Part shown: positions 36,601-40,121 of the stretch, one piece after another
How positions within the stretch are numbered: position 1 is the first letter of the stretch
Layout: every line of letters starts with the position of its first letter
NCBI GenBank assembly: GCA_039881145.1
Contig: JAYKKI010000127.1
Location: forward strand, 4,281,501 to 4,345,500
Reading direction: 5' to 3'
Length of the DNA stretch: 64,000 nt
From: Druceiella hillmani
Taxonomy: Eukaryota > Arthropoda > Insecta > Lepidoptera > Hepialidae
Notes under the pieces: generated by a model
Seen by the model: only the letters and a program-made list of their open reading frames with translations
Database searches by the model: none
Told to the model about the DNA's origin: nothing
Translations under genes and position numbers: made by a program

Positions 36601-36676
36601 TGTTTTTACTTACACTAAAATCGTTGCTTGTGAAATCTACACCCCTTACGAAGGGTAATAATCCTGTGTTGGCCAT
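2692..36676 (-). CDS. fliI: flightless-I (LRR-gelsolin protein), 17 exons, 3' end outside window
   Basis: Orthologue of Drosophila flightless-I, an actin-binding gelsolin-family protein with an N-terminal leucine-rich-repeat (LRR) half. The family acts in actin remodelling, muscle and embryo organisation, and nuclear-receptor co-activation. Seventeen exons join without a frame break into 3,042 nt (1,014 codons). Residues 1-420 are LRRs (for example [18 protein letters not shown]). Residues 420-470 are a charged, Arg-rich linker. The rest is gelsolin-like domains 1-4, with [15 protein letters not shown] in G1 and [20 protein letters not shown] in G4. The ATG at 36676 opens the conserved PFVRGVDF N-terminus. 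Drosophila FliI has about 1,256 residues, so about 240 (rest of G4/5 and G6) should lie left of position 1. Most introns over 1.5 kb carry TEs. No exon contains a stop or frameshift, so the gene appears functional. The exon joins are my own reading of GT/AG sites and phase. Confidence 0.95.
3202..3620 (+). mobile_element. Mariner remnant (5' end and HTH region)
   Basis: A terminal-repeat-like start (GAAGGTCGTTCAATAATTAT, near 3203) precedes a short reading at 3388-3500: [20 protein letters not shown], then [10 protein letters not shown]. This resembles the linker and second helix-turn-helix of mariner transposases (DxPRSGRPxxVT...DRRLKL). The catalytic domain is absent or unrecognisable and no right end is clear. 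It lies in fliI intron 16. Confidence 0.5.
4152..4186. repeat. (AT)n microsatellite
   Basis: A short AT dinucleotide run following an A-run in intron 16 of fliI. Confidence 0.9.
4218..4271 (-). pseudogene. Tc1-like transposase C-terminal fragment
   Basis: Minus-strand reading [17 protein letters not shown] then stop. Tc1-family transposases typically end in a similar MPRRCxAVIxAKGGHTKY. Only about 18 codons survive, so this is a short relic. The following 120 bp were not recognised. Confidence 0.45.
4480..5570 (+). pseudogene. RTE/CFDP2-like LINE endonuclease remnant
   Basis: Broken plus-strand frames carry endonuclease-domain pieces in the usual order. VTWNVLSFY (about 4498) corresponds to the ATWNVRTL start. 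[14 protein letters not shown] (about 4864) corresponds to [28 protein letters not shown] (about 4996) corresponds to NLxVxSTxFPHKxIHKYTW, and HGADAK (about 5110) to RGADADSDH. These belong to the EEP nuclease of LINEs often annotated craniofacial development protein 2-like. There are many stops and frameshifts and no RT domain was seen. Confidence 0.55.
5573..6960 (+). mobile_element. hAT (ZMYM1-like) transposase remnant in fliI intron 16
   Basis: The 5' end looks like a hAT terminus (TAGTGGCGTGCAGTG from 5573). An ORF at 5898-6212 encodes a TTF-type zinc-finger segment, [20 protein letters not shown], followed by [13 protein letters not shown]. Further pieces at 6500-6890 read [40 protein letters not shown] and [18 protein letters not shown], the DUF4371/RNase H-like core of ZMYM1-like hAT transposases. 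Frameshifts and stops show it is dead. No C-terminal dimerisation domain or right end was found. Confidence 0.8.
6961..7890. other. No gene seen
   Basis: AT-rich intron sequence between the hAT remnant and exon 16. A TAAATAAATAAATA run lies near 7650-7700. I recognise nothing else. Confidence 0.5.
7895..8111 (-). CDS. fliI: fliI exon 16 (gelsolin domain 4, first part)
   Basis: Residues 858-930. The acceptor is TCACAG. The donor GTTAGC is weak, and the end is phase 0. It encodes [33 protein letters not shown] and [13 protein letters not shown]. The high GC content opens antisense frames, which are shadows. Confidence 0.94.
8253..8374 (-). CDS. fliI: fliI exon 15 (linker between G3 and G4)
   Basis: Residues 818-858. 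The acceptor is TTGCAG and the donor GTAATA, with a phase 2 end. It encodes [20 protein letters not shown] followed by [13 protein letters not shown], a conserved FliI segment. It was found by translation only, because the ORF is short. Confidence 0.93.
8854..8980 (-). CDS. fliI: fliI exon 14 (gelsolin domain 3, helix)
   Basis: Residues 775-817. The acceptor is CGTAG and the donor GTATGA. It encodes [20 protein letters not shown] followed by [18 protein letters not shown]. The fly sequence has FGKKSTRLVRAAAVKLSREL here. Confidence 0.94.
9179..10495 (+). mobile_element. DD41D-type (rosa-like) mariner, complete with terminal repeats
   Basis: A 1,317 bp element between TA dinucleotides (9177-9178 and 10496-10497). 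The left end CAGGGTGTCCAGTGGCAAAT is matched, with small indels, by the inverted right end (CAGTGTCAGTGGCAGATTT on the minus strand). It encloses one transposase frame. It lies in fliI intron 13, 92 bp from exon 13, opposite in orientation to fliI. Confidence 0.9.
9296..10414 (+). pseudogene. DD41D mariner transposase with one stop and altered third catalytic residue
   Basis: One frame from ATG 9296 to TAA 10412-10414, interrupted only by an in-frame TAA at 10040-10042. The N-terminal HTH domains include [20 protein letters not shown] and [20 protein letters not shown]. Catalytic block 1 is [19 protein letters not shown]. Block 2 is [14 protein letters not shown]. Block 3 reads [16 protein letters not shown], where Asn stands at the position of the third catalytic Asp. 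The gap between the second Asp and that position is 41 residues, as in DD41D mariners rather than DD34D. Full length would be about 372 residues. The stop and the Asp-to-Asn change both predict inactivity. Confidence 0.9.
10509..10532. repeat. (TA)n microsatellite
   Basis: A short TA run immediately outside the right end of the DD41D mariner. Confidence 0.85.
10588..10754 (-). CDS. fliI: fliI exon 13 (gelsolin domain 3, first part)
   Basis: Residues 720-775. The acceptor CCGACAG lies before 10754 and the donor is GTAAGT. It encodes [20 protein letters not shown] and [14 protein letters not shown], close to fly FliI. The upstream Met of the open frame is intronic. The exon ends 92 bp from a DD41D mariner insertion. 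Confidence 0.94.
10800..12060. other. No gene seen; contains one long palindrome
   Basis: AT-rich part of fliI intron 12 with no coding signal recognised, apart from the inverted repeat at 11452-11517. Confidence 0.5.
11452..11517. repeat. Inverted repeat, 32 bp arms with 2 bp loop
   Basis: The left arm 11452-11483 and right arm 11486-11517 are complementary with three mismatches (AAATTTGCTTTTA...CTGATTT). It is an almost pure hairpin, perhaps a MITE relic. Confidence 0.85.
12068..12693 (+). mobile_element. Internally deleted mariner (626 bp)
   Basis: Bounded by TA (12066-12067 and 12694-12695). The left end CGAGGGTAAAGTGAAAG and inverted right end CAAGAGTAAGGTGAAA are mariner-like terminal repeats. 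Inside, ATG 12242 opens [17 protein letters not shown], the first helix-turn-helix of a mariner transposase. A TAA at 12332-12334 follows, then the same frame runs on with [17 protein letters not shown] and [20 protein letters not shown] to a stop at 12542. The catalytic domain is deleted, so this copy could only have moved in trans. Confidence 0.85.
13112..13292 (-). CDS. fliI: fliI exon 12 (gelsolin domain 2, second part)
   Basis: Residues 659-719. The acceptor is TATAG and the donor GTAATT, with a phase 0 end. It encodes [20 protein letters not shown] and ERKNKAEI, then GFWQELG, all in the order found in fly FliI. Confidence 0.94.
13300..14390. other. No gene seen
   Basis: AT-rich start of fliI intron 11. 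A T-run at 14273-14285 and GGGAAATACCTGTAA near 14245 precede the hairpin. The latter motif recurs as GGGAGATACCTGTAA at 15780, perhaps marking the limits of one element with the Mutator remnant between. Confidence 0.45.
14394..14498. repeat. Long hairpin, 47 bp arms
   Basis: The left arm 14394-14440 and right arm 14452-14498 are complementary with one mismatch. The loop is ATGAGCGCGAA. Each arm itself contains repeats of TATTCTTTGCG and TATTATACGACC. The near-perfect match implies recent origin or maintenance. It lies 180 bp before the Mutator-type remnant. Confidence 0.93.
14678..15238 (+). pseudogene. Mutator-like transposase C-terminal remnant
   Basis: Three overlapping frames carry successive pieces of one protein. 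14678-14896 has [19 protein letters not shown]. The next frame has [20 protein letters not shown] and [12 protein letters not shown]. 14963-15238 has [20 protein letters not shown] and ends [10 protein letters not shown]. The order and wording match arthropod proteins with a Mutator-like transposase domain (QNxNESxxxxxWxxxPK ... LYGxGI), named from memory. At least two frameshifts separate the pieces. Confidence 0.7.
15240..16030. other. No gene seen; contains a perfect palindrome
   Basis: Likely 3' flank of the Mutator-type remnant, AT-rich, with CGGTAAGTCAC repeated at 15240 and 15264. I saw no coding signal. Confidence 0.45.
15791..15830. repeat. Perfect 40 bp palindrome
   Basis: TAAAAATATTATGTACCCTT followed directly by its exact reverse complement, with no loop. 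Confidence 0.97.
16035..18006 (-). mobile_element. Pogo/Tigger DNA transposon, complete with terminal repeats
   Basis: A 1,972 bp element flanked by TA (16033-16034 and 18007-18008). Both ends carry CAGTGTAAACTCTTTATAAC as inverted repeats, with subterminal repeats of the CGTTATA type. The single transposase is on the minus strand, the same direction as fliI. The element sits in intron 11, 83 bp from exon 11. Confidence 0.95.
16132..17753 (-). pseudogene. Tigger/pogo transposase broken by a frameshift
   Basis: The first frame, 17753-16830, covers the HTH region ([20 protein letters not shown]), the CENP-B-type HTH ([14 protein letters not shown]) and the DDE core with [19 protein letters not shown]. 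It keeps the first catalytic Asp and runs to LLPVD. At about 16850 a small deletion removes the bases after the second catalytic Asp (VDN in relatives) and shifts the frame. The second frame continues with [20 protein letters not shown] and [20 protein letters not shown] to a stop at 16132. Apart from this the protein is nearly complete, so the copy died recently. The N-terminal 30 residues look non-conserved. Confidence 0.9.
18089..18222 (-). CDS. fliI: fliI exon 11 (gelsolin domain 2, first part)
   Basis: Residues 615-659. The acceptor is TTTCAG and the donor GTAATA. It encodes [20 protein letters not shown] and [18 protein letters not shown], matching the fly HAYGATIHLEPV and ILD/IW strands. 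The Trp codon is split across the intron (phase 2). The exon lies only 83 bp from the pogo element in intron 11. Confidence 0.93.
18230..18910. other. No gene seen
   Basis: AT-rich part of fliI intron 10 between exon 11 and the (TA)n array. Confidence 0.5.
18917..19070. repeat. (TA)n array with interruptions
   Basis: About 150 bp of TATATA with GTATA and TTTATA interruptions. The apparent minus-strand ORF of alternating Tyr and Ile is an artefact of the repeat. Confidence 0.97.
19193..20445 (+). mobile_element. Mariner (DD34D), complete with 30 bp terminal repeats
   Basis: A 1,253 bp element between TA 19191-19192 and TA 20446-20447. The ends share CGA(T/G)GGGG(T/C)GTTTTTAAGTTC followed by (G/A)CGGAATGG as inverted repeats. 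It lies in fliI intron 10, opposite in orientation to fliI. Confidence 0.96.
19373..20385 (+). pseudogene. Mariner transposase (SETMAR-type family), several lesions
   Basis: ATG 19373 opens [20 protein letters not shown] and [20 protein letters not shown] up to a stop at 19619. Other frames continue with [15 protein letters not shown], then [20 protein letters not shown] with a stop replacing a sense codon before [14 protein letters not shown]. The frame at 19947-20309 carries [20 protein letters not shown] and [20 protein letters not shown]. All three catalytic Asp (GDE, HDN, PSD) are present with DD34D spacing. A T-run near 20300 shifts the frame just before the C-terminal [20 protein letters not shown]. 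The protein is dead. Confidence 0.93.
20450..21150. other. No gene seen
   Basis: AT-rich intron 10 sequence. Short ORFs here have no recognisable content. Confidence 0.5.
21159..21341 (-). CDS. fliI: fliI exon 10 (end of gelsolin domain 1)
   Basis: Residues 554-614, phase 0 at both ends. The acceptor is TTGCAG and the donor GTAAGT. It encodes [20 protein letters not shown] and [12 protein letters not shown], the long helix and C-terminal part of G1. Confidence 0.95.
21523..21682. repeat. (TA)n array with GTA interruptions
   Basis: About 160 bp of alternating TA in intron 9. Tyr/Ile ORFs on both strands are artefacts. Confidence 0.97.
22194..22810 (-). pseudogene. Mariner transposase catalytic remnant
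   Basis: The minus strand carries DEIWLYYFD (about 22745), like the first catalytic block. The ORF 22568-22194 then has [37 protein letters not shown] and [18 protein letters not shown]. These are the second and third blocks and the C-terminus of a mariner family. The second Asp (normally HDN) reads YNN. It is from a different family from the 19193-20445 copy. No ends were seen. It lies in fliI intron 9. Confidence 0.8.
22820..23500. other. No gene seen
   Basis: Possibly further decayed mariner up to about 23050, otherwise AT-rich intron 9. Confidence 0.4.
23511..23757 (-). CDS. fliI: fliI exon 9 (gelsolin-like domain 1)
   Basis: Residues 471-553. The acceptor is TTATAG. The donor GTATTT is weak, and the end is phase 0. 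It encodes [20 protein letters not shown], then [20 protein letters not shown] and the gelsolin signature [11 protein letters not shown], followed by WDIHFWIG. Confidence 0.95.
23770..25590. other. No gene seen
   Basis: AT-rich intron 8. GAATTTTAAATTCTCT is duplicated near 24445. No coding feature is recognised. Confidence 0.5.
25602..25669. repeat. Inverted repeat, 29 bp arms
   Basis: 25602-25630 and 25641-25669 are complementary with three mismatches, with a 10 bp AT loop between them. Confidence 0.85.
25840..26640 (+). pseudogene. Jockey-like LINE reverse transcriptase remnant
   Basis: Frames from 25850 read [20 protein letters not shown] (the RT block before the catalytic motif). Then comes VDD at about 25939 where YADD or FADD is expected, preceded by a stop. 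The ORF at 26019-26636 carries the post-RT part: [56 protein letters not shown] and [12 protein letters not shown]. The 5' half is missing, as in typical truncated LINE copies. It lies in fliI intron 8, antisense to fliI, and belongs to a different family from the LINE at 1-603. Confidence 0.85.
26641..26920 (+). other. Probable LINE 3' tail
   Basis: A frame from 26664 contains [20 protein letters not shown], then [20 protein letters not shown]. The stretch 26690-26755 resembles 1497-1560, which also lies downstream of a LINE fragment. I read it as shared 3' LINE sequence but cannot prove it. Confidence 0.45.
26954..27130. mobile_element. MITE-like repeat, copy 1
   Basis: Contains CAACTAAATGAAACTACGTG, then TTCTTTACCACGACAGG and ACAACATCTTCAGGTGGG. 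It ends in TTTCGTTTAGTTGTG and AATGAATTTCTACAAAATTA. It matches copy 2 (39828-40105) at both ends. The right inverted repeat here is partly deleted. Confidence 0.8.
27135..27655. other. No gene seen
   Basis: AT-rich intron 8 sequence up to exon 8. Confidence 0.5.
27666..27822 (-). CDS. fliI: fliI exon 8 (linker between LRR and gelsolin halves)
   Basis: Residues 419-471. The acceptor is GGCAG and the donor GTAAGC, with phase 1 start and phase 2 end. It encodes a basic Arg-rich run ([15 protein letters not shown]) followed by LRGMQDVA, matching the fly linker (RKIRLRRG, LKGMKDVA). It is more GC-rich than its surroundings, so the antisense frame is also open. Confidence 0.9.
28209..28450 (-). 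CDS. fliI: fliI exon 7 (last LRRs and start of linker)
   Basis: Residues 338-419. The acceptor is TATCAG and the donor GTATGT, with a phase 1 end. It contains [18 protein letters not shown] and the FliI-specific [20 protein letters not shown] that closes the LRR half. Fly FliI has DLRNNPELVMP where this copy has [11 protein letters not shown]. Confidence 0.93.
28735..28760. repeat. Short direct duplication
   Basis: TTTAAACTATATTCAAG occurs twice in tandem with a short spacer (from about 28720) in intron 6. The rest of 28460-29550 shows no gene. Confidence 0.6.
29559..29781 (-). CDS. fliI: fliI exon 6 (LRRs)
   Basis: Residues 264-338. The acceptor is TTTCAG. The donor is the non-consensus but usable GTTAGT. 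It encodes [20 protein letters not shown] and EMIPEGLC, hallmark FliI LRR sequences. Phase 2 end. Confidence 0.95.
29880..30094 (-). CDS. fliI: fliI exon 5 (LRRs)
   Basis: Residues 192-264. The acceptor is TTCTCAG and the donor GTAACT, with a phase 1 end. The peptide includes the conserved [20 protein letters not shown] and then [12 protein letters not shown]. The following intron is only 98 bp. Confidence 0.95.
30571..31061 (-). pseudogene. Possible fragment of an insect TE-like repeated protein
   Basis: Two minus-strand frames read [20 protein letters not shown] with LSCFC (31061-30828), and [20 protein letters not shown] with [10 protein letters not shown] (30771-30571). They faintly resemble a repeated insect family with a GTMKIHQ...VSCFC block followed by a C-terminal pattern of this type. 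That is memory-based and weak. It lies in fliI intron 4. Confidence 0.3.
31070..32540. other. No recognised gene; one hairpin
   Basis: A plus-strand region at 31139-31535 has two overlapping ORFs with mixed codons that I do not recognise. An imperfect palindrome lies at 32181-32260. The rest is AT-rich. Confidence 0.4.
32181..32260. repeat. Imperfect palindrome, about 38 bp arms
   Basis: The arms centre on 32220 and include TTAAACTTCTTTTAA on the left and TTAAAAGAAGTTTAA on the right, with several mismatches. The outer parts are A/T runs. Confidence 0.75.
32560..33480 (-). pseudogene. Degenerate copy of an unclassified arthropod repeat protein (GIFVGPQI family)
   Basis: The minus strand carries [20 protein letters not shown], then [13 protein letters not shown], and [12 protein letters not shown] where relatives read like KVHFLHSHLDYF. 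In other frames come FGGYER, where relatives have the LGDYSEEQGERFHQD block, and [21 protein letters not shown] recall many arthropod proteins with this exact order ([11 protein letters not shown]...SEEQGERFHQD...MLADYCWxLKRD) present in many copies per genome. Several frameshifts mark it as dead. I do not know its TE superfamily. It lies in fliI intron 4. Confidence 0.6.
33836..33900. repeat. (GT)n-rich microsatellite
   Basis: GTGTGTGTGTGTGCGTG with degenerate GT flanks in intron 4. Confidence 0.85.
34343..34381. repeat. Hairpin, 14 bp perfect arms
   Basis: ACGGTGTTATACAG at 34343-34356 and its exact complement at 34368-34381. Confidence 0.9.
34691..35030. repeat. Dispersed AGGGTTC(C/T)GTACC repeat, copy 1
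   Basis: Starts AGGGTTCTGTACCTCAAAAC, followed by AACCTTATAGGATCACTTC and GTCTGTCAAGACTC. This layout (AGGGTTCCGTACCTC...GGAACCCTTATAGGATCAC...GTCTGTC) is familiar from non-coding dispersed repeats of several insect genomes, from memory. A second copy is at 43548. No ORF. Confidence 0.7.
35732..35893 (-). CDS. fliI: fliI exon 4 (LRRs)
   Basis: Residues 138-192. The acceptor is TTGCAG and the donor GTAAAC, with a phase 2 end. The peptide includes [20 protein letters not shown] and ends NPLGLFQL. The next intron (30095-35731, 5.6 kb) is the largest of those seen and contains two unclassified TE-like fragments. Confidence 0.95.
35986..36224 (-). CDS. fliI: fliI exon 3 (LRRs)
   Basis: Residues 59-138. 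The acceptor is TTGCAG and the donor GTAAGT at 35980-35985, giving a phase 2 end. It encodes three LRRs, including [19 protein letters not shown] and [20 protein letters not shown], nearly identical in layout to the fly protein. Confidence 0.95.
36371..36481 (-). CDS. fliI: fliI exon 2 (first LRR)
   Basis: Residues 22-58. The acceptor ATAG lies just before 36481 and the donor GTGAGT at 36365-36370. Phase is 0 at both ends. The peptide [17 protein letters not shown] is a leucine-rich repeat that aligns with the fly LRR following MRQM. Confidence 0.92.
36614..36676 (-). CDS. fliI: fliI exon 1 (start codon)
   Basis: Encodes residues 1-21. The ATG at 36674-36676 begins a peptide containing [14 protein letters not shown], the conserved N-terminus of FliI. 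It is followed by a consensus GTAAGT donor at 36608-36613. The intron is phase 0 and 132 bp. An ATG-led plus-strand ORF over this spot is an antisense shadow. Confidence 0.9.
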
Positions 36677-36679
36677 TAT

Positions 36680-38900
36680 TTATTTAAATTTTTTTTACAA
36701 AACATTGTAAAACACAAATTAGACAGCTGCGATTCAAGATGACCATAGTTTGTAGTTATTATTTTTTAATTTTTATATGGTCTTTCTTTCCACATTGTTA
36801 TCTACCTCTTAGCCCGTATCTGGTTTTTTGTAAAACTATTTAAATGTAAAGGTATATTTCTCAGATTTTTCCATTATGTTAAATTTTACAAATACAACCT
36901 ATAAATTAGTCGCGCAAAACTAAATAAGTAACCGAATCATAATTTTTTATAACACTATTTAGGTTAATTTAGGATAAACTAGCCAATTGAAATATTTTAA
37001 TGTTCTTTCACTAAATGTTTGTAGCTAATACTAATAAACGATGACTACTAATGCATGCCAGCTATTGCAAACATTGTTTATCCAAAACAAATAACAAAGT
37101 AGCAAAAAAGGTTTAAACAGACCCCATTTTTTTATATTCATAATAATATTTTTATTATTATAGTATTTTCAATTTTATAAATTTTGGTGTTCTGCCTGCT
37201 CTTTCGTTAAATATAATCTCTACCAGTAATGTAAACTGAAAAATAAACACAAATTAAGAAGTGACGCCAGATGTGAACATGTTTCCGTGTCATAATTATA
37301 ATTAGATAAGATGGCCAATTTTTTTATTACGAAAACATAGTCATTTGTATTTGTTGTAAATGTTCTGTACATATTATTTCCATCGAAACGATATATTAAT
37401 GTAATCCCACTTCACGATATGAAAAGATGGCTTTTCATCACGCCATTATAAGCAAACTAAAGTATCCACCGAAATGTTAGGTTGTGGTTCATTAGCTCAT
37501 ATATATCTAATATTAGAACAGCTCAACATAGAAAAAGAGCCAAAGAAGTGCCTACACTACTGAATACTTATTATTAATTGTATGGTCTTTTTATCTGCAC
37601 ACATTTGATAAGATGGCTACCGGCAAGGTTTTACCATTTAATTTATATTTTATAAATCATTCATATTACGTAAAATCCCAGTTATAAAAGATGACGAAAT
37701 TTCCTTGAATTTTTTTCTTTCTGTCGTCTTGATGAAGCCGCCCTCTTTTATCATGAAGTATGTAATTCACTCCAATTATTCTTGTATTTCTTCTAATGAT
37801 GATAAAAACGAACGATGTAGGTATCGATGACAATATCCACAATCCATTATTATCGGACTCAATGATCAAAAAGAAGAAAAAAACAATAAACCAAAAGGTC
37901 AAAGCATTTGAAAAAGGATATAATATGAAATAAGACATATAATCCAATGGATAATATAATATAAAAAATGGCCGCCACTATAACTCATTAACTATCACAA
38001 GTATATCGATAAATTTCCATACGTTCTATGGGAATAGTAATAAAATAATATTACTTCTCTGCGGATAGATAATAAAAAAAATAATCTGAAGTTATTTAAA
38101 TGTTCTATAACTACTTGCGGATCCGCTCACTTTGCTACACTTCGACTGTTATTTTCACTACTACTTCGCTACTTGACGTTGTAGCCCTATGATAAATACC
38201 AAAGTTTACTCCGAGAATCCTCTATTTTCAAACAAAAGGAAGACCCTCGAACATTGCTTTAAAATAATTATATGGGAGCGGATCAAAACAAAGAGCCTTT
38301 CATAGTTACCATACATATATATACAATTTTCAATCATGTCGTGGTTATACGCTTTCATATAGCATCAAGTTTAAATAAAATTACGGAACTGACCTTGAAA
38401 ATACATTAATTAAATATAATGTGAAAATAACAATGGAAAATAAATGTATAGTATGATGAATAATGATTTTCTAAAATTAAATAAAAAAGGGATATATCGT
38501 CGGCATATATTGATTTTTATATAGCATCAGTTTAATAAAGAACATTCGATCTAACACTATTTAAATGGATGTTTTATCGCAATAAAAATTGATTAAATGA
38601 AATATTTTACATTTAATCAATTTTAATTATATTTTTAGATAGCAAAATATCATGATTTCTGTGATGATAAACGTTATCCTGGTTGAAAACGTCAAAACTT
38701 TGAAAATGTTATAAGAGAAACGATGATAATGGGCTCCACCTTTGAATTCATCATTTAAGTTATTTAAATTTCGCTTTACCATTTGCATTTAATAAATGCG
38801 GTTGAGAAGTTCTAACGGGTACGCTTGTTTTTAAAAATTTTTGGACTACAAACTGGATATATATTTAATGACATATCCCGAGTACTCGCCTAACCGAGTA
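36680..38900. other. fliI upstream region; no other gene seen
   Basis: Upstream of the fliI start on the minus strand. AAGATGGC or AATGGCCGCC motifs occur at about 37309, 37424, 37611 and 37967 and could be YY1/Pho-type sites. That is an inference from the core AAGATGGC. A low-complexity hydrophobic ORF at 37666-37947 is not recognised. The promoter cannot be placed. Confidence 0.4.
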
Positions 38901-38904
38901 CTCG

Positions 38905-39480
38905 TTACCTACTTAGGCTGAGCCGGAGATAGTTTTATTAATGGAATCTTCAGGGCTACTTCTACCTAAACATACTGAAATATTAGTTCCTCGAAGCGCA
39001 ATACAGCTCCCTATTCCATTATCCCTTACTTGTGCTTGAATTAAAAATCTTCTGAATGCAACCTTAAATTGTAGGAAAGTCGTATTCTTATCCACATCTA
39101 GCTCGGACTAAGGCAAACAAATTCAAGGTGGTCTTTACTAATTTCATAAACAAGTAAATATTGTAAAAAATTTTGGTTATTTACAAGTCGATCAAAGAAC
39201 TCGCGCGCACGATTCATACTAATAAGAAACCCACTACATTCGGTTTTCCTATGTGATTCTATTACAAGCTCTTCTCTAGGAAATGTTACGTGTTTTAAAT
39301 AATTTGTAGTATTGTCAACAAACGAATTTATCTTTTCTATGACATTTTCGGTCTAGTCTGTAGTGTTACCGCTTAAGCGAACCCTCAGTTGACGTTGAAG
39401 GTGATGAATGTTCTAAAGACGTTGAAGGTCCTTGAGATGTCGGAGCACGTAACTTTTGCCAAGTGTTACAAATTATCAAA
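38905..39480 (-). pseudogene. P-element (THAP9-like) transposase C-terminal remnant
   Basis: The minus strand reads NVIEKINSFVDNTTNYL, SGFLISMNRAREFFDRLVNN, then FLQYLLVYEISKDHLEF (39140-39350). After a break comes TTFLQFKVAFRRFLIQAQVR followed by GSCIAL (39095-38990). P-element/THAP9 transposases have the same order: GFxxSIxSxxxLxxxL, LTYKxSQDHLExFFSAIR, then NNPTxxQFxxAYRRLLVH and GNC. The FFSAIRSRGG stretch is damaged. There is no THAP domain or catalytic core nearby. Confidence 0.6.
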
Positions 39481-39827
39481 AATTAAGATAATTTAGATAC
39501 TGGCGGCCGTAACCATTGTGAGGCTCCTAGTGTTAGATTTTTACGAGACCCTTGTCTATTGCCCAAAGTGTGTAAATTGAAGTGGGTATTTTTGACGATT
39601 GATAAGAAATGAAATTTATAAATAAATAAATTTAGAGCTTTAAATATTCTAATATAGTATATATTAGAATATTTATAAAAATAACAAACATAACGACTGT
39701 AAATTATTATTAATGAAGAAGAACTAAGGTAGGTTCATAAATGCCTTAAAAGATATATCTATGCAGGGATTTAAAAGTAACGTTTGCGACTTTTCTAAAG
39801 ACTAAAATGTTTAATCAAACTACTAGC

Positions 39828-40105
39828 CACAATTAAATGAAACTACGTGATGTAGTATTATTTCTACTTTCTTTGATTTCTTTACCACGACCTAGGTTTC
39901 GTTGTATTACAACATCTTCAGGTGGGATATTAGCCAAGATTAACTCTTAGGAACATCCAACAGCAACAACATATATGTTTCAAACACAATAGCGGAAGCT
40001 TTCGTGGTAAAGAAATTAAAGAAAGTAGAAATAATACTACATCACGTAGTTTCATTTAATTGTGAATAATGAATTTCTACAAAATTAACGCCAAATATAT
40101 TCAAT
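39828..40105. mobile_element. MITE-like repeat, copy 2, with about 62 bp inverted ends
   Basis: Inverted repeats at about 39828-39892 and 40003-40064 (CACAATTAAATGAAACTACG...TTTCTTTACCACGA) enclose about 110 bp with ACAACATCTTCAGGTGGG. Similarity to copy 1 (26954-27130) continues past the inverted repeat to AACGCCAAATATATTC. There is no ORF. The element ends only about 17 bp from the stop codon of the hAT transposase remnant. Confidence 0.85.
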
Positions 40106-40121
40106 ACAAAGTATTAGCATT

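Noticed and set aside
2692..36676. Strand bias of TE insertions within fliI
   Set aside because: Roughly eight remnants are antisense and five sense to fliI; too few to claim selection.
36327..36710. Plus-strand ORF of 127 codons
   Set aside because: Antisense over fliI exons 1 and 2 and the short intron between them.
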